Counted from the stretch's first letter, positions 35,622 through 44,258 are shown. The stretch: DNA of 64,000 nt from Galbibacter marinus (GCF_000300875.1 NZ_AMSG01000006.1:1-64000); one strand, 5' to 3'. The notes: generated by a model not told the origin, from the letters alone. Translations and numbers: made by a program.

Positions 35622-36740
35622 TTATAATTCTAATGTTTTCTTTGCCCCGGTTTTACATACTTCATAAATAGCATCTATAATTTTAAGGTCTTTAACTGCT
35701 TCCACTCCGTCAACCGGTACCACTGCTTGTTCACCTGCTAAGATAACCCCTGCCATTTTATCCACTTGCAGAGTCTGGTGGGTGACATGTGGCTTTGTTA
35801 ATTCACCCTTATGTGTGCGTCCTTTTATTGGCCCATAGCCCGTAGAGGGTTGTAGTTCGGCAAATCCCTTGTCTCCATTTAAGAAAAATCGGTCTAGATG
35901 ATTCATACTGTATGTGGACAAACAGGAAGCAACCGCTCCTGTGGGAAAGCCCAGCTGAAATAAAATAGTTTCGTCTACACCTTCTTTGAACTTTATAGGA
36001 TCCGTTTTGGTTTCCTGGGCGGTAACCCAGATGGGGTCTTCACCTACCATATAACGGGCACCATTAATGGAGTAAACACCTATATCCATTAAGGATCCGC
36101 CACCTGCCAATTCTTTATTCAGTCGCCACTGATTGGGGTCTCCAATTTTGAAACCACTGAGCCCCTCGAAAAATAAAATTTTTCCAAACTCTCCTTCATT
36201 TCGCATTCGGATAATCTCCAGTGTATTGGGTTCAAAATGCATGCGATAACCCACCAATAATTTTACATTTGCCTTATTGCATGCATCCACCATTTCTTGT
36301 CCCTGTTGTGCATTCAAAGCCATTGGCTTTTCACATATGGCATGTTTTCCGGCTGCAGCTATTCGAAGTACTGCTGGATGATGAAGGGCATTGGGTGTGA
36401 TAACATATATGGCATCAATGTCCGGGTTGTCTTTAACACTGTCGTAATTTTCATAATTATAGCAATTCTTCTTTGGAATACCATATTTGGCTTGCCAGTC
36501 TTTAACTTTAGCAGGTGTACCACTGATAACACCCACGAGTTTGGCACGTTTACAATTTTGCATGGCCTCCGCTACTCGGGTACCATAGCTTCCCAATCCC
36601 ATAATGGCTACACGTAACACAGGTCCGTCATATAATTGGTCGTAAAAATTGAATTGTTCTGATGAACCGTATAGTGGTAAAAATGGTATGGCTACAGCCG
36701 AAGTAGTAAGTTTTTGTAGAAAATCGCGACGTGAATTCAT
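35622..36740 (-). CDS. Gfo/Idh/MocA oxidoreductase, Tat-exported
   Basis: A 372-residue dehydrogenase. The N-terminus MNSRRDFLQKLTTSAVAIPFL is a twin-arginine signal, so it is exported folded with its cofactor. A Rossmann domain (VAIMGLGSYGTRVAEAM) and the EKPMALN segment (Lys of the family EKP motif) are followed by the C-terminal alpha/beta domain (ELAGGGSLMDIGVYSINGARYM). Periplasmic relatives such as glucose-fructose oxidoreductase act on sugars. The substrate is not evident. It is monocistronic. Confidence 0.88.
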   Translation of the reverse strand: MNSRRDFLQKLTTSAVAIPFLPLYGSSEQFNFYDQLYDGPVLRVAIMGLGSYGTRVAEAMQNCKRAKLVGVISGTPAKVKDWQAKYGIPKKNCYNYENYDSVKDNPDIDAIYVITPNALHHPAVLRIAAAGKHAICEKPMALNAQQGQEMVDACNKANVKLLVGYRMHFEPNTLEIIRMRNEGEFGKILFFEGLSGFKIGDPNQWRLNKELAGGGSLMDIGVYSINGARYMVGEDPIWVTAQETKTDPIKFKEGVDETILFQLGFPTGAVASCLSTYSMNHLDRFFLNGDKGFAELQPSTGYGPIKGRTHKGELTKPHVTHQTLQVDKMAGVILAGEQAVVPVDGVEAVKDLKIIDAIYEVCKTGAKKTLEL

Positions 36741-37057
36741 GAAATATAATGTTTTTGGTATGGTGTTCTAAAAATAGGGAAAAAATAGAGTTTTCTTAAG
36801 GCCTAATTTGAGTTTTATTATATATAGTACCCAAAGAGATATTTTTATCCTACCTAAAATCAAAACACCCACAATGAGTTGTATACATGGTTGAGTGAAT
36901 AAGGTGTTTGACAGTAATGCGCTTGTTTGTTGTCTTGTGAGCCTAGTACACCTAAGGTTTTTGAAGCCTTAATAAATACTGAACTATTTTTAGGCATGCC
37001 AACGTACAAATCTAGAGTATGATAATTACCCCAATAGCCTTCCAAATGCTTTAGGGT
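36741..37057. other. gene-free stretch
   Basis: About 317 bases between the oxidoreductase start and the end of the response-regulator gene. I see no convincing ORF, hairpin or promoter motif. A 61-codon frame on the minus strand has no protein-like features. Confidence 0.4.
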
Positions 37058-37738
37058 TTAGATAAGCCCCAATTCTCTTGCAGTTTCTATCAATTTTCGG
37101 TTTTCTGCGGACTTCACATTAAGGCGTATTCTTAATTGTGATTTTCGCTTTGCTAAAGCGGACCTAGATAGTGGTACGATTTCTGCTATTTCACTGAGGT
37201 TTGCTCCACTGGCGAGTTCGTATAATATGCGGCGATCTATCTCATCGAGATTGTAGTCATTTCTCATATAGGATTCCAATACCGTTAATACTGTTGGGCT
37301 GTAATACTTAACGCCTGTTATAATTTGACGGATAATAAGATAAAATTCCTTTGGATCCAGATCACTTTTTATTAAAAAGGCAGCCGGGTCTAGTTGCTTT
37401 AGTAAGGTACCTATCCTATAGGGTTCATTATAGGTTGTAACAATAACGATTTTACTTTTTGGATATCTCTTTTTGATCATTAAACCAATGTCTTCACCGG
37501 TAATTATATTTTTTTCAGCCATGTGCGGTAATTTTATATCCAGAAATACAAAATCTATGGTATACGCCAAACTGGTTTGTTCTAATAGATCCATAGCCTG
37601 AGCGGATGAATGAACCTCTACCGTATTAATACGCATGGATTCTTTTTCACCTACCTCTTGTATTATGTCTTTTAACTGTTTGGTAAACATCCGGTGATCA
37701 TCAATTACCACTACATTCATTACTTTTTTTTCCATCAT
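37058..37738 (-). CDS. response regulator (system 1)
   Basis: A 226-residue regulator: REC domain with acidic pocket VVIDDHRMF and phospho-Asp67 in VFLDIKLP, then a C-terminal helix-turn-helix (LSEIAEIVPLSRSALAKRKSQLR, ~180-205). The HTH is LuxR-like in position but divergent. It lies 10 bases after the TPR histidine kinase, its probable partner. The layout and the C-terminal EN.KLI.TARELGLI match the regulator at 46660, so the two are paralogues. Confidence 0.86.
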   Translation of the reverse strand: MMEKKVMNVVVIDDHRMFTKQLKDIIQEVGEKESMRINTVEVHSSAQAMDLLEQTSLAYTIDFVFLDIKLPHMAEKNIITGEDIGLMIKKRYPKSKIVIVTTYNEPYRIGTLLKQLDPAAFLIKSDLDPKEFYLIIRQIITGVKYYSPTVLTVLESYMRNDYNLDEIDRRILYELASGANLSEIAEIVPLSRSALAKRKSQLRIRLNVKSAENRKLIETARELGLI

Positions 37739-37748
37739 GAAATCATTA

Positions 37749-39815
37749 TTAAGTTAGCGTTGGGATGCGGCCATGGATCCTTGTTCCTATTCCGGGTTGG
37801 GGATAGAATACTATTTTTCCGTGAATTTCTTCAATGTTTCTATGCATTAGCTTAAGCCCTAATGAAGCTTTAGTTTCTGACTTTATAAAACCGCTGCCAT
37901 CATCTCTTATAACAAAATGCAAGCCTGGCTCAAAACCATAGAATACAACTTTAAAATGTCGAGCGTTGGCGTACTTAATACAGTTGTTTAAACTCTCTGA
38001 AATAATATAATATAGTTTAATCTTAATAGGTAATGTTATAGTTTCCCATTGGATATACTGGTCTGTATGGAGTTGAAACGCAATTTTGGCATCGTCACAG
38101 CGACTTTTGAATTTACCTGTTATATCATTTACAAAATCCGTTTCGAAAGAATTTGCATTGGAATATAATCCGTTGGATAAATCCCTAAGGGTTTTTTCGA
38201 CTTTATGAAGTAGGTCGATATCGGACAATTGTTCTCTGATTTGCTCATTAGATCCATTTAAATATAGCCTGAACCACTTTAAACGCAGTACACTTAAAGA
38301 TCCCATAACCTCTGTATGTAATATGTTTGAAATGCGTAACCGTTCTTTTTGCTGACCACTAAAGTTTTCGTTCTCCAATTTCAGTATTCTTTCTTCGATA
38401 TTCTTTTGTATATTTTTAAGCTTAAGAACTTTAAGCTTAGAAGACTGGTAGGAGTCGAGAATTATCTTAGTTAAAACTACTATGACAAGGACTGCAAATG
38501 CGGTAATATGGTAATTTTTATTTTGTAGAGCCCTCGCTTGCTCCCGATACTCTTGGGTTTCATATTGGATTCGCGCAAATTTATTGTGCACCTTACTTTG
38601 TACTAAATAAATTTTATCGCTAAGTGTCTTGTGAGCCTTCAAATAGTGATTGCTTGATGCTATGTCAAGTTCAGAGAGCAATGTGAGACATTTCAAGGTT
38701 TCACTATGACTTTTAATTCTTCTGCTTATTTGTAGTGCAATTTCTGCAAGAAATATGGCCTGTGCAGTATCTTTTTTTATAGCATAAAACTCAGCTAAGT
38801 GCAAGGTGCCGGTCACTATACCTATGTGATCTTGGTTGGATTTACGTATTTGTAAAGACTCATTAAAGTCATCTGCCTTTACTTTGGGATCACCCATTAA
38901 TAATTTGGTATACGCAATATTGTCAATTATTCGCGCCAAATGGGCTGAGTATGTATCAGAAAGTTCAGGCACTTGCAATGCTTGATTAAAATGTGCCAGG
39001 GCAGTGGTGTACTCTGTTTTTTCGCGAAACAGGACCCCTATATTATTATTCAACTGAGATTTTAGAAGTTCCTCATTATCCAGCCTATCGATATATCTCA
39101 TGGCTGTTTTGTAGTAGCTTAGCGCATTGTCAGGTTCTTTTAATTTGCTTTGTATGATACCTAAAAGATTATAGCAAAGCGCAAGCTGTTTATACTTGCC
39201 TAGTGGTTCGAAATAATTGATGGTAGCGATGAGCAAAACTTCACTTAAGGTGTAGTTTTTTATTCTACTTTGAATAATGGCCATATGGTATAGCATCTTC
39301 CCGCTATAGTAGGAGTGTCCAGCTATTTCATAGAGCTCATACGCTTTTTTATAATGAATATAGGAACTGTCAAACCTTTGGTTTCGAAGGTGGAAAATGG
39401 CATAGTTCCAATGAGATTCAGCTAATAATTCTGTTTCACCTTCTTTTAAGGCGTATTCTATGATTTTCGCGTTGATAATTCTAAAGCTGCCCGAATCCTT
39501 TATCTTTAAGTATGCTGAGGCTACTTTAGATAGGTAATCATACTTTAAGGAATCATTCGAGACGGCTTTGGTATAATGATAAGCGCTGTCTATGATAATT
39601 TTCTTTTCTGCCCTGGATCCTGTACTGTTTTTCTTTCGTTTCAGCCATAGGGATACCTGGTCCTTGTTGTAGTCATGTTTTTCGAATATTTCACTGATAC
39701 AGGAATAATTAGAAATAACAATTACAAAAAGAACAAGGTATTGGCAATATATTAGCTTAACGTCAATACTTGAAAATTTAATGTAAACTACTAAATAATT
39801 GAAAGCCTCCAACAT
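37749..39815 (-). CDS. TPR sensor histidine kinase (system 1)
   Basis: A 688-residue kinase: an N-terminal hydrophobic segment, a large periplasmic TPR region (~80-400), one membrane helix (~443-465), then a cytosolic dimerisation helix ERLRISNILHTEVMGSL with phosphoacceptor His at about 500, and an HATPase domain (NNCIKYANARHF N-box, RDDGSGFI, LGLKLMHRN). It is a NarX-like (HisKA_3) type. The TPR region should bind an extracytoplasmic protein or peptide. Its length is identical to the kinase at 44597. A 55-residue lipoprotein gene lies 46 bases upstream. Confidence 0.86.
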   Translation of the reverse strand: MLEAFNYLVVYIKFSSIDVKLIYCQYLVLFVIVISNYSCISEIFEKHDYNKDQVSLWLKRKKNSTGSRAEKKIIIDSAYHYTKAVSNDSLKYDYLSKVASAYLKIKDSGSFRIINAKIIEYALKEGETELLAESHWNYAIFHLRNQRFDSSYIHYKKAYELYEIAGHSYYSGKMLYHMAIIQSRIKNYTLSEVLLIATINYFEPLGKYKQLALCYNLLGIIQSKLKEPDNALSYYKTAMRYIDRLDNEELLKSQLNNNIGVLFREKTEYTTALAHFNQALQVPELSDTYSAHLARIIDNIAYTKLLMGDPKVKADDFNESLQIRKSNQDHIGIVTGTLHLAEFYAIKKDTAQAIFLAEIALQISRRIKSHSETLKCLTLLSELDIASSNHYLKAHKTLSDKIYLVQSKVHNKFARIQYETQEYREQARALQNKNYHITAFAVLVIVVLTKIILDSYQSSKLKVLKLKNIQKNIEERILKLENENFSGQQKERLRISNILHTEVMGSLSVLRLKWFRLYLNGSNEQIREQLSDIDLLHKVEKTLRDLSNGLYSNANSFETDFVNDITGKFKSRCDDAKIAFQLHTDQYIQWETITLPIKIKLYYIISESLNNCIKYANARHFKVVFYGFEPGLHFVIRDDGSGFIKSETKASLGLKLMHRNIEEIHGKIVFYPQPGIGTRIHGRIPTLT

Positions 39816-39861
39816 TGGAATGCCGGAGGTTATTCACAATTTTAAATATCAGAAGAAAATC

Positions 39862-40029
39862 TTATTCATCTGCGTCTTTTTCATTATCCGGAGGTATACT
39901 TACTTCATCTCCCGCATCTAAACGGTTAGTGTAAAGTTCATGGTGTTCAGTTATATCCTCCGGCGGATTACAGGATTGTACTAAGATAATGACTGCCATC
40001 AATAGCAGCGTAGTGCCTATTTTTTTCAT
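39862..40029 (-). CDS. 55-residue lipoprotein upstream of histidine kinase
   Basis: A small gene from ATG 40029: MKKIGTTLLLMAVIILVQSC is a complete lipoprotein signal with VQSC lipobox. The mature part is only ~36 residues and acidic (LDAGDEVSIPPDNEKDADE). No named family. It is on the kinase strand and probably in the same operon. It could be a ligand or an accessory of the TPR sensor; this is inference. Coding support comes from the clean signal and conserved-looking acidic tail, not from a search. Confidence 0.6.
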   Translation of the reverse strand: MKKIGTTLLLMAVIILVQSCNPPEDITEHHELYTNRLDAGDEVSIPPDNEKDADE

Positions 40030-40078
40030 GACTAAAAAGTTTTAAATAAATCAATAGTGAATTACCCTTCGATGAGGT

Positions 40079-40327
40079 TTATTGTAATTCCGTAGTGCAC
40101 TTGGAGGTATGAGTGTCGCAATCATTACCCATACAGGAATCAGATTTCCAGAAGTAAAGATAGTAGGAGTATAGCTTTGTGTAGGGTTCAAACCATACCG
40201 TAGAAGTAGGCGTTATGAACACTTTTTTAGAAATACCATTGAAAGGCCAAGGAAAAATAGCGTATCGCCTGTCAAAGTAAAGTAACTCAACAACAACTAC
40301 TAAGTAGAAGGGCTTACCCATATACAA
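40079..40327 (-). CDS. possible small membrane protein
   Basis: 82 codons upstream of the 55-residue lipoprotein gene. An N-terminal hydrophobic run (YLVVVVELLYF) is followed by an aromatic-rich tail ending with CMGNDCDTHTSKC. I do not recognise it. It may be a real Cys-rich secreted or membrane protein of system 1, or chance. No ribosome site or homologue supports it. Confidence 0.3.
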   Translation of the reverse strand: MYMGKPFYLVVVVELLYFDRRYAIFPWPFNGISKKVFITPTSTVWFEPYTKLYSYYLYFWKSDSCMGNDCDTHTSKCTTELQ

Positions 40328-40538
40328 AGACCGAACCCTTCAATATGATATTCATCTCCGGTCTATCGGAGGAACGAATAGCTTGTTGTTGATGCTTCGT
40401 TTTTCTAGTTCAAATAGTTTGATTTCTTTTTTGCAGGCACATGAAAAATAAGATACAGAAATGAGGTACCCCTAGACCTTTGACGTTTTTCTAAAAGTGA
40501 CAATCAAAAAATAATAATAAGGGTAAATATATAGTAGA

Positions 40539-41150
40539 TTAGACGCTCTCTTTCTTCTCGAATTCCGGACAATCCAGGCGTATTTCATGATTCATTAATT
40601 CTGTTTGAAGTAGGTTGCAATAATCAGAGTCCGGGTTTTTTTGATAAAATTTACATCCGTAGCAAGTACGTTGAACGTCCAAGATTCCGTGGCGGTTTAA
40701 TTTATAAATTAATTGGCTTAAGGTGGAAAATAAGCTTTCCAGTTCAACAGTGGAGAAACTATCCACTTGTGTTTTTAGTGGATCTGAGAAGTCATAGGTG
40801 TGTGCTATTAAATCATTTCCTGAATCCGATAAAGAAATGGAATAACTTCGATTGTCCGTATTGGAGTAATCTTTAATAATAAATCCTTTCTTATCCAATA
40901 TTTTGACAGCATCACTTACCGTTGGCTTGGTTACGTTAAACTCTTTGGCGAGGTGACTTACATTACACAAATTTTGTTTGTGAAACGCAATAAAAATCAG
41001 AATCTGGATTTGAATTGGGCTCAAACCGACTAATTTTGCTTTTTCCCATAACAAGACTTTAAACACCTCAGAGACACGTTCTAACCCTGCAACGATCTTG
41101 CTTGAAATATCTTTTTGTTGTTGTTTTGGATTAAATATACTCTTGTCCAT
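40539..41150 (-). CDS. MarR-family regulator with C-terminal cysteine cluster
   Basis: A 203-residue winged-helix regulator. The MarR core (~20-150) shows LSPIQIQILIFIAFH, VSHLAKEFNVTKPTVSDAV and KGFIIKDYSNTDNRSYSISL. An extra C-terminal tail holds a cysteine cluster, CYGCKFYQKNPDSDYC and a final LDCPEFE: four cysteines that could bind metal or sense thiol oxidation. Candidate operators occur just upstream of this gene and in the 42.3-42.4 kb intergenic region, so it probably autoregulates and controls the neighbouring secreted protein and the ArsO-like enzyme. Effector unknown. Confidence 0.88.
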   Translation of the reverse strand: MDKSIFNPKQQQKDISSKIVAGLERVSEVFKVLLWEKAKLVGLSPIQIQILIFIAFHKQNLCNVSHLAKEFNVTKPTVSDAVKILDKKGFIIKDYSNTDNRSYSISLSDSGNDLIAHTYDFSDPLKTQVDSFSTVELESLFSTLSQLIYKLNRHGILDVQRTCYGCKFYQKNPDSDYCNLLQTELMNHEIRLDCPEFEKKESV

Positions 41151-41183
41151 AAAAAAACCTGTTGAATTTGAGTTCGACAGGTA

Positions 41184-41202
41184 AAGTTAGTTATCCTAAT
41201 TA
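41184..41202. promoter_or_regulatory. candidate MarR operator (MarR promoter)
   Basis: AAGTTAGTT-A-TCCTAATTA is an imperfect 9+1+9 dyad related to the sites at 42412 and 42334. On the minus strand it overlaps TAACTTTA (41189-41182), a -7-like element, with ATTG 21 bases upstream. Binding here would block the MarR gene promoter. Confidence 0.5.
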
Positions 41203-41203
41203 A

Positions 41204-41467
41204 TTAATCACAATTTTCCATTTCAATAATGGCATATCCATTCCCTTTAATGGATGCTTCCATTTCTTTTGTCGCTTGTTCAATGTGACAAAATCGGCAT
41301 TCTTTAGAGGTGATCTGGCCAGTTTGGAATGCCTTGGATTTCAGATAATGTTTTCCAAAATCAATAATGGTGTTTTCATTTTTCAGCGCACTTGGAACAA
41401 GAATGTCGAAGTGCATAATTTGATTGTCTTTTCTCTTTACATAGGTGTCCCAGACTGCAATTTCCAT
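41204..41467 (-). CDS. DUF2024 family protein
   Basis: An 87-residue cytosolic protein that matches DUF2024 over its length: MEIAVWDTYVKRKD, MHFDILVP and ECRFCHIEQATKEMEASI, ending IIEMENCD. The function of this family is not known. It lies between the secreted protein and the MarR gene, in the same direction, 53 bases before MarR, and is probably part of the regulon. Confidence 0.88.
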   Translation of the reverse strand: MEIAVWDTYVKRKDNQIMHFDILVPSALKNENTIIDFGKHYLKSKAFQTGQITSKECRFCHIEQATKEMEASIKGNGYAIIEMENCD

Positions 41468-41498
41468 ATTGTTTTTAGGTTTTAATTGTTTTTTATTT

Positions 41499-41538
41499 TT
41501 TCACATGGAGTGAAAAACATACTTCACTCCATGTGAAA
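41499..41538. repeat. perfect 16-bp inverted repeat
   Basis: TTTCACATGGAGTGAA (41499-41514) and TTCACTCCATGTGAAA (41523-41538) around an 8-base spacer, 31 bases upstream of the DUF2024 start and 47 bases past the secreted protein's stop. A T-run on its left becomes an A-run in the minus-strand transcript, so it lacks a U-tract for a standard terminator. It may stop or stabilise the mRNA, or be an operator. Confidence 0.65.
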
Positions 41539-41585
41539 CTTAACCAACCATTGATGCCATATACCACCATGGTGATCTCCCTTTC

Positions 41586-42302
41586 TTATTCACTGACTTT
41601 ATAAGGTAAGGATAAATCCCCGCTGGCTATGCTATAAACTTCGTATACTCCTAACATCGGAAGATCATCTATACTGGTGTTAACTTTCATAAAAGCAGTA
41701 ACTCCGTCATAATTAAAGTCTTTACGGTTATTAATTCTATAATCGGGAACCACTACTCTGATCACATCTTTTTTGGCCGTTACCGGATATCCCGGAGAAT
41801 CCATATACATTGGCATTCCTGGATTGGTAGGGGGAAGGACAACGGTATCATCAGCTTTTTTAAATTCTTTCACGGCAAGACCTCCTTTAACACGGTCATC
41901 CTTGTGAAGAACTACCCAATGGGGATGCCAAATTATACCATCATTATCGTAAGCTTTATCATTGTTTTCATCCCATAATGGTGTGTCGTCAAAATCTGGA
42001 TGAGAGGTCAGCGCAAGGGCTAGAATACCTTCGGTTTGACTAAAACCTACATCGGTTGGGTTTAAGTTTGTCGGGAAGACGTAACCTAAAACAGGTGCAC
42101 CGTCAAGCTGACCGGCCTTAGTAGGTGTTGTGGCTCCTGCTTTACCCTGTACATGAATTTCCCAAACGGTTACACCATAATCTGCCTTGTGTAAAACCTG
42201 AACGCTAGTGATGGCAAAGTCATCATTTTTATAACTTTCTTGAGCATTGATTCCGCTAATGCTAAAGAACAACAGTGCTGAAAATAATAGAATAGATTTC
42301 AT
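41586..42302 (-). CDS. secreted protein of unknown function in the MarR regulon
   Basis: A 238-residue protein with a signal peptide (LLFFSISGINAQ) and no membrane segment. Mature part: AITSVQVLHKADYGVTVWEIHVQG, LTSHPDFDDTPLWDEN, IIWHPHWVVLHKDD, and a C-terminal IDDLPMLGVYEV. I do not recognise a family, though the histidines and acidic residues in DNDGIIWHPHW could bind metal. It is transcribed from the best promoter in the window, with the MarR-type palindrome in the spacer, so its expression should depend on that regulator. Confidence 0.6.
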   Translation of the reverse strand: MKSILLFSALLFFSISGINAQESYKNDDFAITSVQVLHKADYGVTVWEIHVQGKAGATTPTKAGQLDGAPVLGYVFPTNLNPTDVGFSQTEGILALALTSHPDFDDTPLWDENNDKAYDNDGIIWHPHWVVLHKDDRVKGGLAVKEFKKADDTVVLPPTNPGMPMYMDSPGYPVTAKKDVIRVVVPDYRINNRKDFNYDGVTAFMKVNTSIDDLPMLGVYEVYSIASGDLSLPYKVSE

Positions 42303-42333
42303 TTGTTTTGTTTTTAAAAGTCAGGATTATCTC

Positions 42334-42352
42334 AAGATAGGATTCCTAACTA
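42334..42352. promoter_or_regulatory. candidate MarR operator (second site)
   Basis: AAGATAGGA-T-TCCTAACTA: 7 of 9 positions of the left arm match the right arm's complement. The right half is identical to that of the site at 42412. An extra CTAAC-TAG-GTTAG repeat (42346-42358) overlaps it. It lies in the 5' leader of the secreted-protein gene. Confidence 0.5.
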
Positions 42353-42405
42353 GGTTAGTTAAAAAGTTTAATCATCTACCTTAACAGGTAGGGATCAAGG
42401 TTATA

Positions 42406-42436
42406 CAAATATAGTAAGGAATCCTAACTAAACAAA
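42406..42436 (-). promoter_or_regulatory. TTTG-N19-TAnnTTTG promoter with palindrome in the spacer
   Basis: On the minus strand TTTG (42436-42433), exactly 19 bases, then TATATTTG (42413-42406): the canonical Bacteroidota promoter. The spacer is a near-perfect 19-bp palindrome, TAGTAAGGA-A-TCCTAACTA on the plus strand (42412-42430), with one mismatched position. A repressor bound here would cover both boxes. Start codon at 42302. Confidence 0.75.
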
Positions 42437-42604
42437 TTTTGAGATACTTTTTTTAAAATAGTATACATGATTGGTCCGTTGAGGGGGTTAGAATTCTTTG
42501 TGATCCGGTTTCCGCTATAGGCATTAAGAAGGGAACAAGAATAGGATACTATAGCGACCATCCTTAAAATCCACTTAAAAAGAAGAAAATTAAATTCAAT
42601 AAAT

Positions 42605-43678
42605 TTGAAAAAATATTTCAGTGTGCATATTTATGATACCATAATTATAGGCGGCGGGCAAGCGGGGCTCTCTACGGCTTATTTCTTAAGAAGAAGTGAC
42701 TTGGACTATTTGATTATAGATGATCAAAAGCAAGCGGGAGGCACCTGGCTGAACACTTGGGAGAGCTTAAAATTATTCTCGCCGTCAGAGTATAGTTCAT
42801 TATCCGGTTGGCAAATGCCGAAAAGTAATTATGAATACCCTACCAGATATGAGTTTATCAAATACCTTACAGCCTATGAAGAACGTTATAATTTTCCGCT
42901 TAAGAGAAATACTCTTGTCTATAGGGTAGTAAAAGAAAATGATATTTTCAAAATAGAAACCAACCGGGGAAATCTATATGCCAAAACAGTAGTAAGTGCG
43001 ACAGGAGCTACTAGAGTTCCATATGTGCCTAATTATCCAAATCAAGGTCTTTTTATGGGCATGCAACTGCATTCCGTGGAGTACAGGAACACTAAAAAAT
43101 TTGAAGGTAAAAAAGTACTTGTGGTTGGTGGAGGTAATTCCGGCGCTCAGATACTCGCCGAACTCTCCGAAGTAGCCCGGACCAAATGGATCACATTGGA
43201 TGCTCCTCGTTTTCTTCCGGAAGAAATGGATGGACGCTATTTGTTCCATCAAGCGAACTCAAGGTATTTTAAGGGGGAAACTCTAAATCAGCATGGGGAA
43301 GCTTCATTAAGTGATATTGTTCAGGTGGAAATTGTTAAAGATGGTCTCGAAAGAAATATTTATAAAGATTTAAGACCTTTTGCATCATTTTATGAGCAAG
43401 GAATAATCTGGTCTAACGGAGAAAAAGAAGCTTTTGATGCTATACTATGGTGCACCGGATTCAGACCGAATCTTGACCATTTGAAACCACTTAACATTAT
43501 TGAAAACAACCGCATTAAAACAGAACATACCCGCGCCCTAAAAGAACCACGACTTTGGTTGGTGGGTTATGGTAATTGGACAGGTTTTGCTTCAGCTACA
43601 ATATACGGTGTAGGGAAAACTGCTAGAGCCACGGTAAAAGAAATAAAAGCTTATTTTGAGAACATGGCTGAATCTTAA
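42605..43678 (+). CDS. ArsO-like FAD/NAD(P)-dependent monooxygenase
   Basis: A 357-residue flavoprotein. It has an N-terminal FAD site IIIGGGQAGLSTAYFLR, an NADPH site VLVVGGGNSGAQILAELS and a C-terminal GYGNWTGFASATIYGVG. This full-length pattern matches ArsO-type flavin-containing monooxygenases of arsenic loci (also SLKLFSPSEYSSLSGW and LWCTGFRPNLDHL). No arsenic genes are near. The frame has no ATG: it opens at TTG 42605 or GTG 42623 (VHIYDTIIIGGG). It is divergent from the secreted protein, and two MarR-like dyads lie between. The substrate is unproven. Confidence 0.8.
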   Translation: MKKYFSVHIYDTIIIGGGQAGLSTAYFLRRSDLDYLIIDDQKQAGGTWLNTWESLKLFSPSEYSSLSGWQMPKSNYEYPTRYEFIKYLTAYEERYNFPLKRNTLVYRVVKENDIFKIETNRGNLYAKTVVSATGATRVPYVPNYPNQGLFMGMQLHSVEYRNTKKFEGKKVLVVGGGNSGAQILAELSEVARTKWITLDAPRFLPEEMDGRYLFHQANSRYFKGETLNQHGEASLSDIVQVEIVKDGLERNIYKDLRPFASFYEQGIIWSNGEKEAFDAILWCTGFRPNLDHLKPLNIIENNRIKTEHTRALKEPRLWLVGYGNWTGFASATIYGVGKTARATVKEIKAYFENMAES

Positions 43679-44258
43679 TTTATTTCTTATATTATTTACT
43701 GTTGCAATTACACTTGAAACTTGTCCTAAATATCCGAAAATTACTGGTATTTCCAGATGTTTTTCCAAATCCATAGATGCGTGGATATTACCGAATATTT
43801 TGGAAATGTAGTTCATCAGATTTCCTCCCCCAATAGTATGGTCAAGCTTTTCAAAGTCGATACCTCGCCGGTAAATAAAGGAAAGACATTATTGTATCGG
43901 ATATTAAGTTGCTGATTAAAATCAGGAAATTCAATGGCACACTTAGTTCTAGTACTGCGTTACATTCTCCCAGCGGTGAAACCCTGCTCCAGAATTATAC
44001 CTGGGTCGCTTCTGTCTTTATTACTTACTTTTTCCTTTTATTGGCATTACTGCTGATAAACATCTCATTGCGCTCTTCCGATATAATAGCTAAGAATCGA
44101 TCATAATGTTTTAGGACATCTGAAATCAATTCATTTTTTGTGAAATAGTGGATGTCATAACCTTTTCTTGAATCTCCGAAATACGCTTTCGGGAAGTACG
44201 TTTTACTTTCTTCAATATCAGGATGGTTTTCTTCATTTAGGAGGCTGATTTTACTTTT
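43592..44258 (-). pseudogene. decayed gene remnants, unidentified
   Basis: Three minus-strand pieces look protein-like but lie in different frames. (1) 44025-44258 reads LLNEENHPDIEESKTYF, GDSRKGYDIHYFTKNELI and ISEERNEMFISSNANKRKK to a stop, with no start. (2) ~43820-43930 reads FPDFNQQLNIRYNNVFPLFTGE. (3) After a frameshift at about 43850, GIDFEKLDHTIGGG and MNYISKIFGNIHASMDLEKH continue to 43592, antisense to the end of the ArsO-like gene. I cannot name the family. Confidence 0.35.

Noticed and set aside
36860-37045. 61-codon minus-strand frame after the response regulator
   Set aside because: No signal, motif or plausible start context.
43909-44106. 65-codon plus-strand frame with a hydrophobic end
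   Set aside because: The opposite strand shows better protein-like segments; this is their shadow.
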